Source: a virus. From it: a stretch of 64,000 nucleotides of DNA. The stretch covers positions 36,483-100,482 of the IMG/VR virus record IMGVR_UViG_3300017971_007885; one strand, 5' to 3'. This document shows positions 26,101-36,003 of the stretch, piece by piece (within the stretch, counting starts at the first letter, position 1; every line of letters begins with the position of its first letter). The notes under the pieces are model-generated. The model saw only the letters and a list, made by a program, of their open reading frames with translations, made no database searches and was not told where the DNA came from. The translations under genes and the position numbers were made by a program.

Positions 26101-27235
26101 CCAAGAAGCATGGGATAATTTGAGCGAAGCCCTTGGACTTGGACAGATCACATGGGAAGATACTTGGTATGCGATCAAAACAGCCGTGATGGTGGTCGGG
26201 GCCGTTATCGGTGCGGTCATTTTGGGAGTGGTGGCCGTGATCGTGGGGCTGGCCAACGCGATCGCTTCCGCTGCACAGACGATCACTAGTGCGATGAGAA
26301 ACACTAAGGAAGGGTGGATCAAAATTTGGGCCGCCATAACAACGTCACTCGAACTTGCCAAAAAGTTCATCTTGGCGATTATCAAAGGTGATTTTGCCCT
26401 TGCTTGGGAAACTATGAAGCAGGGACTCGTAGCAACAAAAATATTCTGGGAAGGTGTTTGGTTGGCCATCAAGGGCGCTTTTGAAGCTTCAATTGGGCTT
26501 ATTTTGTCGATCATTGGCGGATTCGTCGAAGGCATAATTGACTTCTTTACTAACCTGTACAAAGACTTGATCGGTGAATCTATCATCACTGATATGCTAA
26601 CCGATATCTGGACCGCTTTCACCAAAACGTTCACGGATATTTTGGAGAAGGCGGGGGAATTTGTAACGGGTGTGATTGACTTTTTCAAAGGGCTATTGAC
26701 TGACCTTGTTGGCGATGATGGCACCGTGACCAACATGGCCAAAAAAATCTATGATACGGTTGTCGGCGCTTTTAACGATATCATCAAAACAGCCGGTGAG
26801 ATGGTGGAAAGCTTCAAGCAAGTTGGTATAGATATTTTCGCCGGAATTTGGGAAGGTCTAAAAGAAAAGTGGCAGGAAGTCAAAAAGTGGATCTTGGGCC
26901 GCTTCAGCAAATTAGGCAAAGACGTGGAAGACGAAATGGAGATCGAATCTCCAAGCAAGGTGTTCTCCAGAATTGGCGAAAAAATGGCTGAAGGTGTTGA
27001 AGTGGGCTTTGGTTTGGAAGGGCTGGAGAAGAAAGTGTCTATGAGCGTGGCTCCAGCGATCATGATGAGCAAAACCGCCCGACCAATAAGCACATCGAAT
27101 ACAAATAACAACGTTGACAGATCGATAGATAGCAGAAACCAAAGCGTAAGCATGCCGGTGACAGTTGTTGATAGCCAGGTGTCGCTTGCTCAATTTAGAG
27201 AAACATTCAGACAAATGTTGACCGAGAGAGGGTAA
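23174..27235 (+). CDS. Tape measure protein
   Basis: 1353 residues, the expected position, and a typical composition. The N-terminal region has QSINKDNAATRQSMEDVAQG and MQALAAKGIEVLLGGLKRLG. The centre (about residues 590-780) is a long charged coiled coil (EQKEALQDQAKTLQDERREK). A hydrophobic segment near residues 1003-1030 (VVGAVIGAVILGVVAVIVGL) fits a membrane-insertion helix. The C-terminus has the familiar SPSKVFSRIGEKMAEGVEVG motif. It sets tail length; at roughly 1.5 angstrom per residue it predicts a tail near 200 nm. Confidence 0.93.
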   Translation: MADKMRKLGLKVALAGLQSYRSGIQSINKDNAATRQSMEDVAQGSQKLDLGMAALTGGMQALAAKGIEVLLGGLKRLGKEIYGMASEAGVVAGLKGAFEGLSASVGLTGAEMLQKFRVATGGMVTMKDAMMSFNKAAQLISTDFATMIPDAMGHLSKVSRSTGASLDYLLDSLVIGIGRLSPMILDNLSIQVSLAEASQRAADMFGVNTKALSKQQKQLGMANIVMEKLAINTAHMPGVTGTTTAQMAALGTTLKDVRTEIGLRFLPVLSEWMGIANALATEFMPKLIPAAEKVSNAVMGMMTWFQKLVPVQKIVAGLSEAFDAFVTGMQTALAPALEVWGNWTGIIKAYIESIVNILTGGGLGKVFEELPGKIEAAFAVIGPIIEEVTKYLTYFFRVARDVFAGVEALLKGDTERATKFFTKAFNTAIATVIALFKRLGAQVIEWGKSLIASYSKGIIEGIKAYLSAALQSVANFIKSFMAPGSPPKFLPDIGTWGAGAMNEYIKGMEHADFGMLSSFTSQFKTELSGLIQAGDLDASAFADTFFELRGTVMKVMDDFKKTGKVAAGALDPLRKNLGKTGEALAELIEKQLAFSALDKQIEELEKGFSEAMDGISKKFEGLTDQEEALNDALMPFIKNLEKLRAQEVVELDELREMLDAGEIGLEEYEDRVKAVKDQTREAEKAYNVKRAEQVKSRQNIQEQKEALQDQAKTLQDERREKLKALAEERKALAEGITALQDRLAFHRETLGVMKQQDQLLKKMAERMPKVGVGAGPKVDGMPALPKVEDLLGEDMPTVLESVDDFRKRMEDLGSLEIEPFDLGELLPDVETTKREVSAWFSASLAGIQTAAQNSPIAQWILDAFFVKLPEVIKGISTWMESNFPMAFYMVPKILEEVFSGDFQGALQLAIDWFEWFKSYIAIWWAMEIEPKLKPFKEWWEKTWPILQAIAVTAWKVISDVVSAAVKVIVDDVWPKLQEAWDNLSEALGLGQITWEDTWYAIKTAVMVVGAVIGAVILGVVAVIVGLANAIASAAQTITSAMRNTKEGWIKIWAAITTSLELAKKFILAIIKGDFALAWETMKQGLVATKIFWEGVWLAIKGAFEASIGLILSIIGGFVEGIIDFFTNLYKDLIGESIITDMLTDIWTAFTKTFTDILEKAGEFVTGVIDFFKGLLTDLVGDDGTVTNMAKKIYDTVVGAFNDIIKTAGEMVESFKQVGIDIFAGIWEGLKEKWQEVKKWILGRFSKLGKDVEDEMEIESPSKVFSRIGEKMAEGVEVGFGLEGLEKKVSMSVAPAIMMSKTARPISTSNTNNNVDRSIDSRNQSVSMPVTVVDSQVSLAQFRETFRQMLTERG

Positions 27236-27239
27236 AGAT

Positions 27240-30200
27240 ATGCCGTCAAACCCATATTCCGGAATGCCAAAGATGTGCTTGCTGTGCACAACTGCCCCCA
27301 ACGGTAGGCCGATCGATCTTTTGAATGCTCGTGGCATTTGTATCACAAATCCGCCAGGCTGGACGCCGCAAATTACAACGTTGAAAGGTGGTGGGGTCCG
27401 GGTCGGATCGCAAACATTGGATGATGATTGGCTCGTGGCCGGTGCGTATGGAGCGGTAGGGGAAGCTTTTCCGGTCAGAATCAACGCGGCGGATACCGCT
27501 GCAAGGGTACAAGAACTCTTGATGCGATTGCAAGAGGCTGCACAGTATTGGATCGATGGCTGGCAACGTGATGCCGTCTATTTGAAGGTACAGCTAACCG
27601 AAGATCATGGCGTTAAGTACAGCCGGATCAAAACAGGATCATACCGGATCGGCAATTATGCTTTTGGGGACCGGACAGGATTACCAAACAATGTATTGGT
27701 GCTAGAACGTGAACCATACTGGAACGGCGCTCCGCCCAACGAGATGCTTGGACCGTTTGCAAATTGGTGCCCCAACCCTTCATTTGAGTATTGGTCAGAC
27801 GATGGTATTGTGGATGCGTTCCCAACAGGTTGGTATGGTTGGCTGGATAGCGGTTTATTGCCCCCCACTTTAGAACTTCGGAGAGAAGATCAACAGATCG
27901 CCGGACCGGACTATGCTCTAGATATAAATTTCGCCGCCGCTCTTGGTGCCGGGGACTATCGGCTAACCGGTAGAATGAATTGGCCAGGTTCTCCAGAACA
28001 AGCAACGTTGCGCTTTTGGCTGTTCCTGACCTTGACAGCCGCCACACATACATTCAGCGTGCGAGTGATCAATAACAAAACCGGTGCGGCGGTTGCAACG
28101 GCCTCTTTTACATCAGATTATCAAGGCTACTATTATTTGCCGGTAGATGCGCCATTTATTGACGATGGAACATACTCGGTAGAATTGCGGTGGCAATTCG
28201 TCAATTCTTTTGTTCCATCCAGATCGGTGATCGACCACATTTGTTTCACGCCGGGCATATACGATGAAGACAGTTGGCCAAGTGAAAGCTTTTATCTGAC
28301 CTGCTCCAATATATGGAATTGGGAAGATGACGAGATGCACTATGGGCACAAGCGGGGCGTTGGAGAAGATGTCCAGCATCCTATCAACTTCCTTGATGTA
28401 TCCGGTGTACCTGGATCGGCTCCGGCGATCATGGAACTTAACGTCTCGCATCTTGGTGCCAAATATGGCGATGACAAGAACTATCCGATTATCAATTACG
28501 TGATGGGATCTCAGGTCCACGAAGCCGGGAAACGATCTAAAGATGAGTACCACATTTCGATGAATGGCGATGGGCCAGGATACACAGGCACAACAGAAAA
28601 GAATTTTTCTTCAGAGAGTTACATCAATGCTAGGCTGACAACAACATATAGTGCGATCTATTGTTGGCGTGCCGATGCGTTGGCGGAAACGTCTTTGTAT
28701 ACGGGCCGTTTCAAGGTTTTTGGCAGAATGCGATGGGTACCCACGGCGGAAGGAGTGTCAACGACATTACAGCTAGAACACTGGATCGGTAGCCAGGTGG
28801 GCCTTTTACAACAAGATGAAGTAATACTTGAGCCATCCGATCAATACAGAATGGTCAATCTTACACCCCGCTCTGTCGTTGACTGGAGTATTCAAGCCGA
28901 TACGCCGGCCGCTCTCGGGCTACGCCTTAACGGGAAAACAGAAGAAGAGGCTGGCAATATCGTGGTTGATTTTCTTCTGTTTGTTCCAACAGATGCAGGT
29001 ATGACAACGATCACGTTTGACGAAAATACGCCATGGTTGGTCGGTCAAGCTATTTCGATAGACGGTAACCCCAACCATCAACCAATTTCTGTTACATCCC
29101 CGTTTTTCCCTTGGGTTCGAGAATCAAGCATGTTGCTTGTAGCCGAAGGGCTAGATAGTTGGCTATGCACAGATGCTGAAGCTTTCACTGGTTCACTTTA
29201 TGTATCTACATACAATGTGGACGTGACCTATGATTATCAAATTTGGATCCCGATCAAGTGGCGTAGCACATTCGCCGCAACCAAGTACCCCGTTGACATT
29301 GTAAACAACGGGTGGGACACGGCCACGCTCATCGGTGCGGCTAAGATGTTAGCCAGCGGGAATGATTTGCGTGTCTTTGACAACGGGGTAGAAATAGATC
29401 GTTGGCTCCAGGATATAAATACTGCAACAACTCAGGTTTGGGCAAATCTGGACTTTGATCCCAAGGGGGAAGCGGCTCTTGCTACAGCCATAGCGGCCGG
29501 CGGGTTCGTGTCAACGATAACGGTCAGCAACCCAACCACTGATTTTCCGAACTCGGGGATCCTGCTTATTGACTCTGAAGCATTTGAATACACATCAAAA
29601 AATGATACCACAATGACCTTTGGTGGTGTCACTAGAGCGATCCGGGGCACAACTTCAGCATTGCACAATGTTGGAGCCGCCGTCTGGTGGATACAACATG
29701 ATTTGTGGATCAAGTATGGCAATGCCGCCGCCGCTGCTCCAACTGTAGACGACGATTATAAACCGGCCTTTCGCCTTGACTCAACAAATGTATCATGGGA
29801 TTACGACGACTTCGGCGAAGATGACGAATTGCGTGCCGCTCAATGGTTCTATGAAGCTCCGCTTCCAGGATACACGTACCCGTGCACCAAGTATACGGCC
29901 AACCATGGCGGTACAGCCGATCCTTGGCAGGAAATGGGGATAACATGGGATGCCGATGCCACTGCATCCGGACGATGGTGGCTCTACAACCCATGTGGTA
30001 TCTCTTCAGTGAATTATCAAAACGGAGAACACTATAGAACGTTGGCGATCCCAACGGAACAACTCACATCTAGCATGACAGGGGTTGAGCCGTGGACTCT
30101 AGAATACACCATTCCAACCCCCGGTGCCGGTGCTTGGGTAGCATGGAGCCGAAACGAAACCATGACGGCAAACACCAAGTATGTAGGTATAGAAGTTTAT

Positions 30201-31274
30201 TCTTTGGGCGGTGGCTCTCAACATTGGCTTGAGGTTGCAGATGTAACCGTGGCCCTGCTCAGTAGTGACACACCATCTGTTACGATCGGTGATGAACAAT
30301 CCGCCGCACAGGGGAAACTACTCAGGTTTGATCATCGTGGTTGGGCGCAAGTTGCGGTACACGATGAAGCAATTAGAGCACTTGAAACGTGGGGAGCCTA
30401 TTTGTACTATATTGCAGACACGAGCGTTATCCGGTACCGTGTCATTTCCGGGACGCAAGATTTCATCACAGGAACCGCATCGTATTACGATCTTCGTGCT
30501 TATGCCGGATCTCTTTGGTTAGCATCGGATGCAGGAAAAATCTTTTATTCCGACGATGATGGAAATGTGACAGAAAGCACAGATCAAGGATCACAAGTAT
30601 GGCAAACGATGGAAGTCTATAAGCGAAATCTGTACGTTGGGGCTGATACAGGAGCGGTTGCAGTATACAACCCTATTGATGGTTGGTCAATCTCGACCAC
30701 ATTGGCGGGTGAGGTTCGCAAGCTAAAAACCTGGAACGGCAAATTGTACGCCAGTGTTGATCAAAATGGGGTGTATTCGTTTGATGGTCAATCCTGGACC
30801 AACGTATTATCATATGATGTGCTTTATGGAGAAATGGGGGGCTTGGAAGTATACGACGATCTTTTGTTTGTCGGGACCGGTAATAATGGAGGGGATGCTT
30901 ATGTTATTTACACGGAAGATGGAATAAACTGGACAGAAAATATATTCCCGGCCTCTAGTGTGACTATGGCCATGGAACCATTTGATGGGCGGCTTTTTAT
31001 CGGGTTTGGGTTTTTGTTTGGGGCTGATGAGTGGGCTTCAGAATGGCTTATTTGGCATACACGGGCCGTGCCAAAACTATACTTGGCAGAGCATACCGGG
31101 GGGCCGTTCACTTTGTACCCAGATCGGATCAACCGATATTATCAAATGATGGAAGTGCTTAACACGGACGTGGCACCAGAATATCCAGAATGCTATTTGG
31201 AACGAGACAAAGGACCGCAAACCCATATTGGCGTGTCTTTTATTCCCCGTTGGCATGTGTTGCGAGAGGACTAA
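27240..31274 (+). CDS. Large distal tail protein with C-terminal propeller-like domain
   Basis: 1344 residues. The N-terminal 170 residues resemble distal tail (Dit) proteins (GGVRVGSQTLDDDWLVAGAY, SYRIGNYAFGDR, VLEREPYWNG). The middle consists of repeated carbohydrate-binding-like beta sandwiches (NWCPNPSFEYWSDDG, GDYRLTGRMNWPGS). Around residues 1030-1280, repeats such as LRAYAGSLWLASDAGKIFYS, KLKTWNGKLYASVDQNGVYS and LEVYDDLLFVGTGNNG suggest a beta-propeller. It is the first gene after the tape measure, as expected for the tail-tip hub, and may also bind host glycans. Confidence 0.75.
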   Translation: MPSNPYSGMPKMCLLCTTAPNGRPIDLLNARGICITNPPGWTPQITTLKGGGVRVGSQTLDDDWLVAGAYGAVGEAFPVRINAADTAARVQELLMRLQEAAQYWIDGWQRDAVYLKVQLTEDHGVKYSRIKTGSYRIGNYAFGDRTGLPNNVLVLEREPYWNGAPPNEMLGPFANWCPNPSFEYWSDDGIVDAFPTGWYGWLDSGLLPPTLELRREDQQIAGPDYALDINFAAALGAGDYRLTGRMNWPGSPEQATLRFWLFLTLTAATHTFSVRVINNKTGAAVATASFTSDYQGYYYLPVDAPFIDDGTYSVELRWQFVNSFVPSRSVIDHICFTPGIYDEDSWPSESFYLTCSNIWNWEDDEMHYGHKRGVGEDVQHPINFLDVSGVPGSAPAIMELNVSHLGAKYGDDKNYPIINYVMGSQVHEAGKRSKDEYHISMNGDGPGYTGTTEKNFSSESYINARLTTTYSAIYCWRADALAETSLYTGRFKVFGRMRWVPTAEGVSTTLQLEHWIGSQVGLLQQDEVILEPSDQYRMVNLTPRSVVDWSIQADTPAALGLRLNGKTEEEAGNIVVDFLLFVPTDAGMTTITFDENTPWLVGQAISIDGNPNHQPISVTSPFFPWVRESSMLLVAEGLDSWLCTDAEAFTGSLYVSTYNVDVTYDYQIWIPIKWRSTFAATKYPVDIVNNGWDTATLIGAAKMLASGNDLRVFDNGVEIDRWLQDINTATTQVWANLDFDPKGEAALATAIAAGGFVSTITVSNPTTDFPNSGILLIDSEAFEYTSKNDTTMTFGGVTRAIRGTTSALHNVGAAVWWIQHDLWIKYGNAAAAAPTVDDDYKPAFRLDSTNVSWDYDDFGEDDELRAAQWFYEAPLPGYTYPCTKYTANHGGTADPWQEMGITWDADATASGRWWLYNPCGISSVNYQNGEHYRTLAIPTEQLTSSMTGVEPWTLEYTIPTPGAGAWVAWSRNETMTANTKYVGIEVYSLGGGSQHWLEVADVTVALLSSDTPSVTIGDEQSAAQGKLLRFDHRGWAQVAVHDEAIRALETWGAYLYYIADTSVIRYRVISGTQDFITGTASYYDLRAYAGSLWLASDAGKIFYSDDDGNVTESTDQGSQVWQTMEVYKRNLYVGADTGAVAVYNPIDGWSISTTLAGEVRKLKTWNGKLYASVDQNGVYSFDGQSWTNVLSYDVLYGEMGGLEVYDDLLFVGTGNNGGDAYVIYTEDGINWTENIFPASSVTMAMEPFDGRLFIGFGFLFGADEWASEWLIWHTRAVPKLYLAEHTGGPFTLYPDRINRYYQMMEVLNTDVAPEYPECYLERDKGPQTHIGVSFIPRWHVLRED

Positions 31275-31277
31275 TCA

Positions 31278-32372
31278 ATGCTATGGCATAAAGTCTTTAC
31301 TCCAGTGCTCACCGGTCAAACGATCTTGGAGAACGTAACACATCGGGTGGGGGATAGCTGGAGTCAAAACATAACAAACCAAGATGGGTTTCAACGAGCG
31401 TCTTGCACACTCTCTGGGGACCGGGACTATTTGCGTAATTGGTTTGAAATGGGGCTTGGTCGCCATTGGCGCTATGAATCAAACAGTGGTGATACCATCT
31501 GGGAAGGTATGGTGTGGGCGCTCCGACTGGTAGACGATGGATGGAGCCAGAGCAGATCACTTGACTCTTTTTCAAACAGAATCAGGGGCGTTTACGACTC
31601 TCGTGCAACCGGAGAACGTTTACATGTGCCATCATCGTCCACTTGGGAAGAGGACACGGACAGTCAAGCACAATTCGGAATCAAAGAGAACATCTTGACC
31701 GTTGGGGAAACAAATGCAACGACTGCGATCGGATATGTCGATCTCGAAATAGCCAAACGGGCATGGCCAGGGCGAAGTAAGGCCAAAACGGAAACAAAAG
31801 GTACAAGTTTGGCTGTAGAATTGCGCGGTTATATGGACACGCTTGGTTGGCGCATCTATAACGACACAACGAGCGGCTTAGAAGACTGTAGCGTGATGGT
31901 GGATCGAATCGTTTCCGCCGTGGGTCAGTATGTAAACTCGACCTACACAATAGACAACACCTTCCAATATCCGGCATATCACAACCGGGACAGGTACGCA
32001 TTATCAATCTTGCGGGACATCATTAGCTTGGGTGATGGTACCGATCCCTGGACTGTGGGCATGTATGAAGATCGACAACTCAGATATGAACCAGTTGAAA
32101 CCGAAATTAACATGTATTGGCACGAAGGCGAACCAACCCCGGTGCGGCTGGATGGATCTCGGGTCGATCCGTGGCAAATCAGACCAAACGATGTGATCAA
32201 GTCCGCTTGGCTACTGCCAGGCTACATCTTTGACGATGATCCGCAACGGGATCCGATGACCTTGATCGTGCAAGAAATTCGTTTCAAAGCACCCTACAGC
32301 ATTTCTATTGTGGGAACAGACGATCTACAGATCGAAATTCTATTAAATCGCATCCAGAAAACAAGGTGGTAG
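31278..32372 (+). CDS. Tail tip/baseplate hub protein (Tal-like)
   Basis: 364 residues directly after the distal tail gene. The sequence starts with beta elements (VFTPVLTGQTILENVTHRVG), then WSQNITNQDGFQRASCTLSG and WEGMVWALRL, a pattern seen in tail-associated hub proteins that form the baseplate ring. The C-terminal half (LSILRDIISLGDGTDPWTVG, VDPWQIRPNDVIK) fits the same class. No lysozyme or peptidase motif is present. Confidence 0.6.
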   Translation: MLWHKVFTPVLTGQTILENVTHRVGDSWSQNITNQDGFQRASCTLSGDRDYLRNWFEMGLGRHWRYESNSGDTIWEGMVWALRLVDDGWSQSRSLDSFSNRIRGVYDSRATGERLHVPSSSTWEEDTDSQAQFGIKENILTVGETNATTAIGYVDLEIAKRAWPGRSKAKTETKGTSLAVELRGYMDTLGWRIYNDTTSGLEDCSVMVDRIVSAVGQYVNSTYTIDNTFQYPAYHNRDRYALSILRDIISLGDGTDPWTVGMYEDRQLRYEPVETEINMYWHEGEPTPVRLDGSRVDPWQIRPNDVIKSAWLLPGYIFDDDPQRDPMTLIVQEIRFKAPYSISIVGTDDLQIEILLNRIQKTRW

Positions 32373-32384
32373 GAAGGATTATCA

Positions 32385-34181
32385 ATGCCAGAGCCCAGAG
32401 ATGATCAATTGGTCGAACGCCTTGTGCCAGATTTTGTGACTCGGGATGAGGGAGTGCCGATCTGGAAGATGCTAGAGCTAGGCGCTTTTTTCGACGCGGA
32501 CGATCTGCTTATGGTTATGCATTTTGACGATCATAGGTTGCTGGACGTGGCCGGGACGCCTGGAAACTATTTTATAGGCACGCGAGGGGAACGGGCTCTA
32601 AATGGACCGGCCAATGCATCGGCTTCTTCTCGTGGAGCAATGACATTGGTACCCTCTCAATGGAAGTATCATCCCGCCATTCAAGTCTTGGATGGTATCA
32701 CCAATGAGTATACCAACCCGAGTTTTGAACTCAACACAACCAATGCAGCCGCTGTTAGCGCCGCAATTGCGATCACGCTTGATGAGGCCCGTTATGGTGC
32801 TAAATCACTTGAGATCACAACCAATAACGCCATTGCAAACGAAGGATGGTCAACGAACCAGATCACACTTGCGGCAAATCAAACCCATACCGCCGCTTTC
32901 TGGTTCCGTGGCACGGCGGGCTATTCGTATATCGCAAATCTGACAGAATTCACGGGTGCGGCGGTTTACGTGGATACAGTCCAGGTTTCCTTTACAGGAA
33001 CAGGCCGGTGGCAACGGGTATCTGTATCAAATGCATTTGGAGCAACGGGCGGACTTGGGCAATTATTTGTTCGTACAGCGGCGCAACGATCTGAAGTATT
33101 TTACTGTGATGGCGTGGATGTGTTTCAGAACATGGCCTATGACATCCACCACGTTGACGGCGATATGGGGGACGGTTACTCTTGGACCGGTGTCCCGCAT
33201 GGCTCAACGTCTACGCGGGTTGCAAGTGAAGTTGATCTTTCGGCTTACGTCAATGCATTATCAATAGACACGTTGACGATCAGCACGCGGGTGCAGATGC
33301 CCTACGCAAGCACAGCGTCTTGGCCTCATGGGGCGGTAAACTATGTATTCGATATTCGTGGCGCGAACAATAACAACCGTATCTATATCGTTTGGGCGGA
33401 TGCTGGTAAATTCATCGTCTATATCAATGGCGTAAATCGTATCACCGATGCCCTTGCAACATTCGATGCGGGCGAAACAATACACCTTATCTTGACCTGT
33501 GATTTTGCAAGCGATGAGTACAAGCTGTATATGAACGGGGTGCTTATAGGCGAGGACGATACAGCACTGTCAACACCAAGCCTCACCACATATTGGAAGT
33601 TGGGCGCAAGATTCGGTGGAACGCGCCAATCTGGAATGATGTTTGCTGAACACGTTGTTTTGAATCGGATATTGACAGAAACGGAAATCAGGCAATGGTG
33701 GGCACTAAGACGACCAGTGATTGACGCGCAAGCCGTTGACAAGCAATTGCCTTGTGGGATCGATGTATTCAGGTCAACGGTGCAAAACATTCCTTCTGCG
33801 GCTTGGACAACATTACAACTTGACACATTGCGCTACAATGAGCACATGGTGTTCGATACGGCCAACTATCGCGTCTATGTCACACAACCAGGTTGGTACA
33901 ATCTCAGTGTGGGTGTGCGATGGGCCAACGCCGGTGGGAACTATCGGGCACTGCGGATCACGGTGAATGGGTCGATCATCGTTGAACAGTTTATTCCACC
34001 CGTTCTTACGACAGTGACCATTTTATCAGCGGCGACGACATGGTATCTCATTCCAGGTGACTATATCGAATTGCAAGCCATCCAGGATTCAGGTGCCGGG
34101 TTGAATATCGATTATGGTGCCAACTATTCGCCTTTCCTACGTGTTATCAAAATTCGCAATGTTTTCCCGGAGGTATACTAA
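32385..34181 (+). CDS. Receptor-binding tail fibre with CBM, LamG and jelly-roll modules
   Basis: 598 residues; the ATG overlaps an ATTATCAA copy with AGGAAGG before it. Residues about 105-245 look like a carbohydrate-binding module (EYTNPSFELNTTNAA, ARYGAKSLEITT, HTAAFWFRG). Residues about 255-445 look like a LamG/concanavalin module (NNRIYIVWADAGKFIVYING, YKLYMNGVLIGED). The last 140 residues resemble a C1q/TNF-type trimeric jelly roll (FDTANYRVYVTQPGWYNLSV), a common fibre tip. It probably contacts the host receptor. It overlaps the next gene at TAATG. Confidence 0.75.
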   Translation: MPEPRDDQLVERLVPDFVTRDEGVPIWKMLELGAFFDADDLLMVMHFDDHRLLDVAGTPGNYFIGTRGERALNGPANASASSRGAMTLVPSQWKYHPAIQVLDGITNEYTNPSFELNTTNAAAVSAAIAITLDEARYGAKSLEITTNNAIANEGWSTNQITLAANQTHTAAFWFRGTAGYSYIANLTEFTGAAVYVDTVQVSFTGTGRWQRVSVSNAFGATGGLGQLFVRTAAQRSEVFYCDGVDVFQNMAYDIHHVDGDMGDGYSWTGVPHGSTSTRVASEVDLSAYVNALSIDTLTISTRVQMPYASTASWPHGAVNYVFDIRGANNNNRIYIVWADAGKFIVYINGVNRITDALATFDAGETIHLILTCDFASDEYKLYMNGVLIGEDDTALSTPSLTTYWKLGARFGGTRQSGMMFAEHVVLNRILTETEIRQWWALRRPVIDAQAVDKQLPCGIDVFRSTVQNIPSAAWTTLQLDTLRYNEHMVFDTANYRVYVTQPGWYNLSVGVRWANAGGNYRALRITVNGSIIVEQFIPPVLTTVTILSAATTWYLIPGDYIELQAIQDSGAGLNIDYGANYSPFLRVIKIRNVFPEVY

Positions 34182-34708
34182 TGGCTATTAGAGAATGGTT
34201 GATCGATCAAAAGTTATATGCAGCAGGGGCACATGAATTACTGAACTCGTTTGTGGGATACGCGGAATTTGCCTTAGCTGATATTATGGCTTGGTTCCAG
34301 GGCTCATTACGCCAACCGGCTCTACAGGCCCGCAAGATAAGCGCCTGGGATCTGTCTGCATTTACTCGGCACTTGCAATTGGCGGGCTTACTCGTTTTTT
34401 CCCCCACTGATACCGAGTATGATCCATCTGTGTTGGCATATGTCCCCAACCCAGTGCCGCCCATGATTATCAATGCGTGGGCAACGACAGGAGCAACATC
34501 ATGTGAGTACATTCCCAGTGCCAACACGTATCAATTGTACTCATCGTTGGATCGTGTCACGTGGACAGATCGGGGTACCGGAATTGTACGGGTAGATGAA
34601 TCAGGTGTGGATTTTGCCTATGCAGGCGCGATCGGGGAATTCCTGTGGTTCACAACACGATACGGGGATTACAATTCATTCCCGCTAGAACTGGAGGTTC
34701 TGTCATGA
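34181..34708 (+). CDS. Small tail-tip protein of unknown function
   Basis: 175 residues, coupled at TAATG to the fibre gene and by ATGA to the hydrolase gene. The N-terminal half is helical (EWLIDQKLYAAGAHELLNSF) and the C-terminal half is beta-rich (ANTYQLYSSLDRVTWTDRGT). It could be a fibre chaperone or a fibre-attached knob. No motif supports a specific role. Confidence 0.5.
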   Translation: MAIREWLIDQKLYAAGAHELLNSFVGYAEFALADIMAWFQGSLRQPALQARKISAWDLSAFTRHLQLAGLLVFSPTDTEYDPSVLAYVPNPVPPMIINAWATTGATSCEYIPSANTYQLYSSLDRVTWTDRGTGIVRVDESGVDFAYAGAIGEFLWFTTRYGDYNSFPLELEVLS

Positions 34709-35994
34709 ATGTAAGAGCGTTACTAAGTCAATCTTATTCCAACCGCACATTGTCCAATATCCAGGAAACGATCAACAAGGCCAAGACCATGGGCGCTAGT
34801 GCTATCTGGGTGAACGTTCACGAGGGCGGGGCGCATTACAATAGCGCGTACTTTGGCAGATGCAGCAAAATAGAAGCCGGACTTGATCCGTTGGGGAAAA
34901 TGATCGAATTGGCCCATGCTGAAGAGATCGAGGTTTACCCATGGTTGACGCCAGGATATGACATTTATCAAGTCGATCCAAGCACCCGCATTTGGCTTTC
35001 CGATGTGCAACGGTCATGGACCTATTTTGCATTGCCGGCCGCAAAGACAGCACAGCAAGCATTGTTGGATGACATTGCCGGGAAATATGCGATAGATGGC
35101 TTTTTGCTTGATTACATCCGATATCCAAAGACGCAAGATTCTCGGGCAAACAAAGATGATGTGAGCGCCATTGTAGAAGCATCGTATGCAAAAGCCCAAA
35201 CGCTGGATCTGCCATTGTACGCCACGGTGGCCAGCAATGTACCCGACAACGGGCGTTACATGTATCAACATTGGGATGAGTGGCTTGATGGTGAATACAT
35301 CGATCTTGTGTTCCCGATGATCTATTATGATGTGCACGATGCGTTCAAATTGTCATGGGATACCGGCAAATGGCCGCATGATGACATTGCCAGAATTGGC
35401 ATCTGTCTTGCTCCGGTCAATGTCCAAACGGACTATTCGCCAAAACCAAAGTGGTATATGGGCGATGAGATGGAGATCGTCCGTTCGCTTGGCTCACAAC
35501 ATTTTGCAGTATTTGATAGCCGCCTCATGACCTACGATCATGCAGACAAGATTTCCCGCATGACGATGGGCCGCACAAACCAACTCCGGGCCGTGTCGTT
35601 CCACCATGGATACCGGGAAACGGCGATCGTGGTTGAGAAGGACAACGAATCCACTCTACTCAGGTATGAAACCGATCCTTGGGGCGCATGGCAGGGCATT
35701 GCTAACAAAACGGATGAGCAGGTACAGGCAATGCTTCCGATCGGGGTTTGGTGCCACAAGCACAATGATGGTGTGTGGTCGCTTCACATCAGTGACGATG
35801 AGCCAACATGGGAGGACGTTACGCACCCACAGGACGGTGAAGAGATCCAGGCCACGGCAGACACGCCAGATTTGCCCGATCCCGGACCACAACCGGACTG
35901 GGAAACACTGCGAAAGCTGGAACATGAAAGTGCCGATCTACTTGAGCAGTTGGCGCAAAATCGACGCGATATTGCTGAAGAATACAACGTGTAG
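34705..35994 (+). CDS. GHL10-like TIM-barrel glycoside hydrolase, candidate lysin
   Basis: 429 residues from the ATG at 34705 (GGAGG upstream, ATGA overlap). The barrel resembles the GHL10/DUF187 family: AKTMGASAIWVNVHEGG, ELAHAEEIEVYPWLTPG, YAIDGFLLDYIRYP with conserved acidic residues, and LVFPMIYYD. Family members act on bacterial polysaccharides or peptidoglycan-linked glycans. The C-terminal 80 residues are acidic and end in a coiled-coil stretch (LRKLEHESADLLEQLAQNRR). At the end of the tail genes and before a membrane protein, it may be the endolysin or a tail-borne depolymerase. No signal peptide is seen. Confidence 0.7.
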   Translation: MNVRALLSQSYSNRTLSNIQETINKAKTMGASAIWVNVHEGGAHYNSAYFGRCSKIEAGLDPLGKMIELAHAEEIEVYPWLTPGYDIYQVDPSTRIWLSDVQRSWTYFALPAAKTAQQALLDDIAGKYAIDGFLLDYIRYPKTQDSRANKDDVSAIVEASYAKAQTLDLPLYATVASNVPDNGRYMYQHWDEWLDGEYIDLVFPMIYYDVHDAFKLSWDTGKWPHDDIARIGICLAPVNVQTDYSPKPKWYMGDEMEIVRSLGSQHFAVFDSRLMTYDHADKISRMTMGRTNQLRAVSFHHGYRETAIVVEKDNESTLLRYETDPWGAWQGIANKTDEQVQAMLPIGVWCHKHNDGVWSLHISDDEPTWEDVTHPQDGEEIQATADTPDLPDPGPQPDWETLRKLEHESADLLEQLAQNRRDIAEEYNV

Positions 35995-36003
35995 AGTATT
36001 ATC

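Noticed and set aside
25927-26742. Long minus-strand open frame (271 codons) opposite the tape measure gene
   Set aside because: Very rich in Ser, Ile and Thr, as expected opposite hydrophobic tape measure codons; no start signals.
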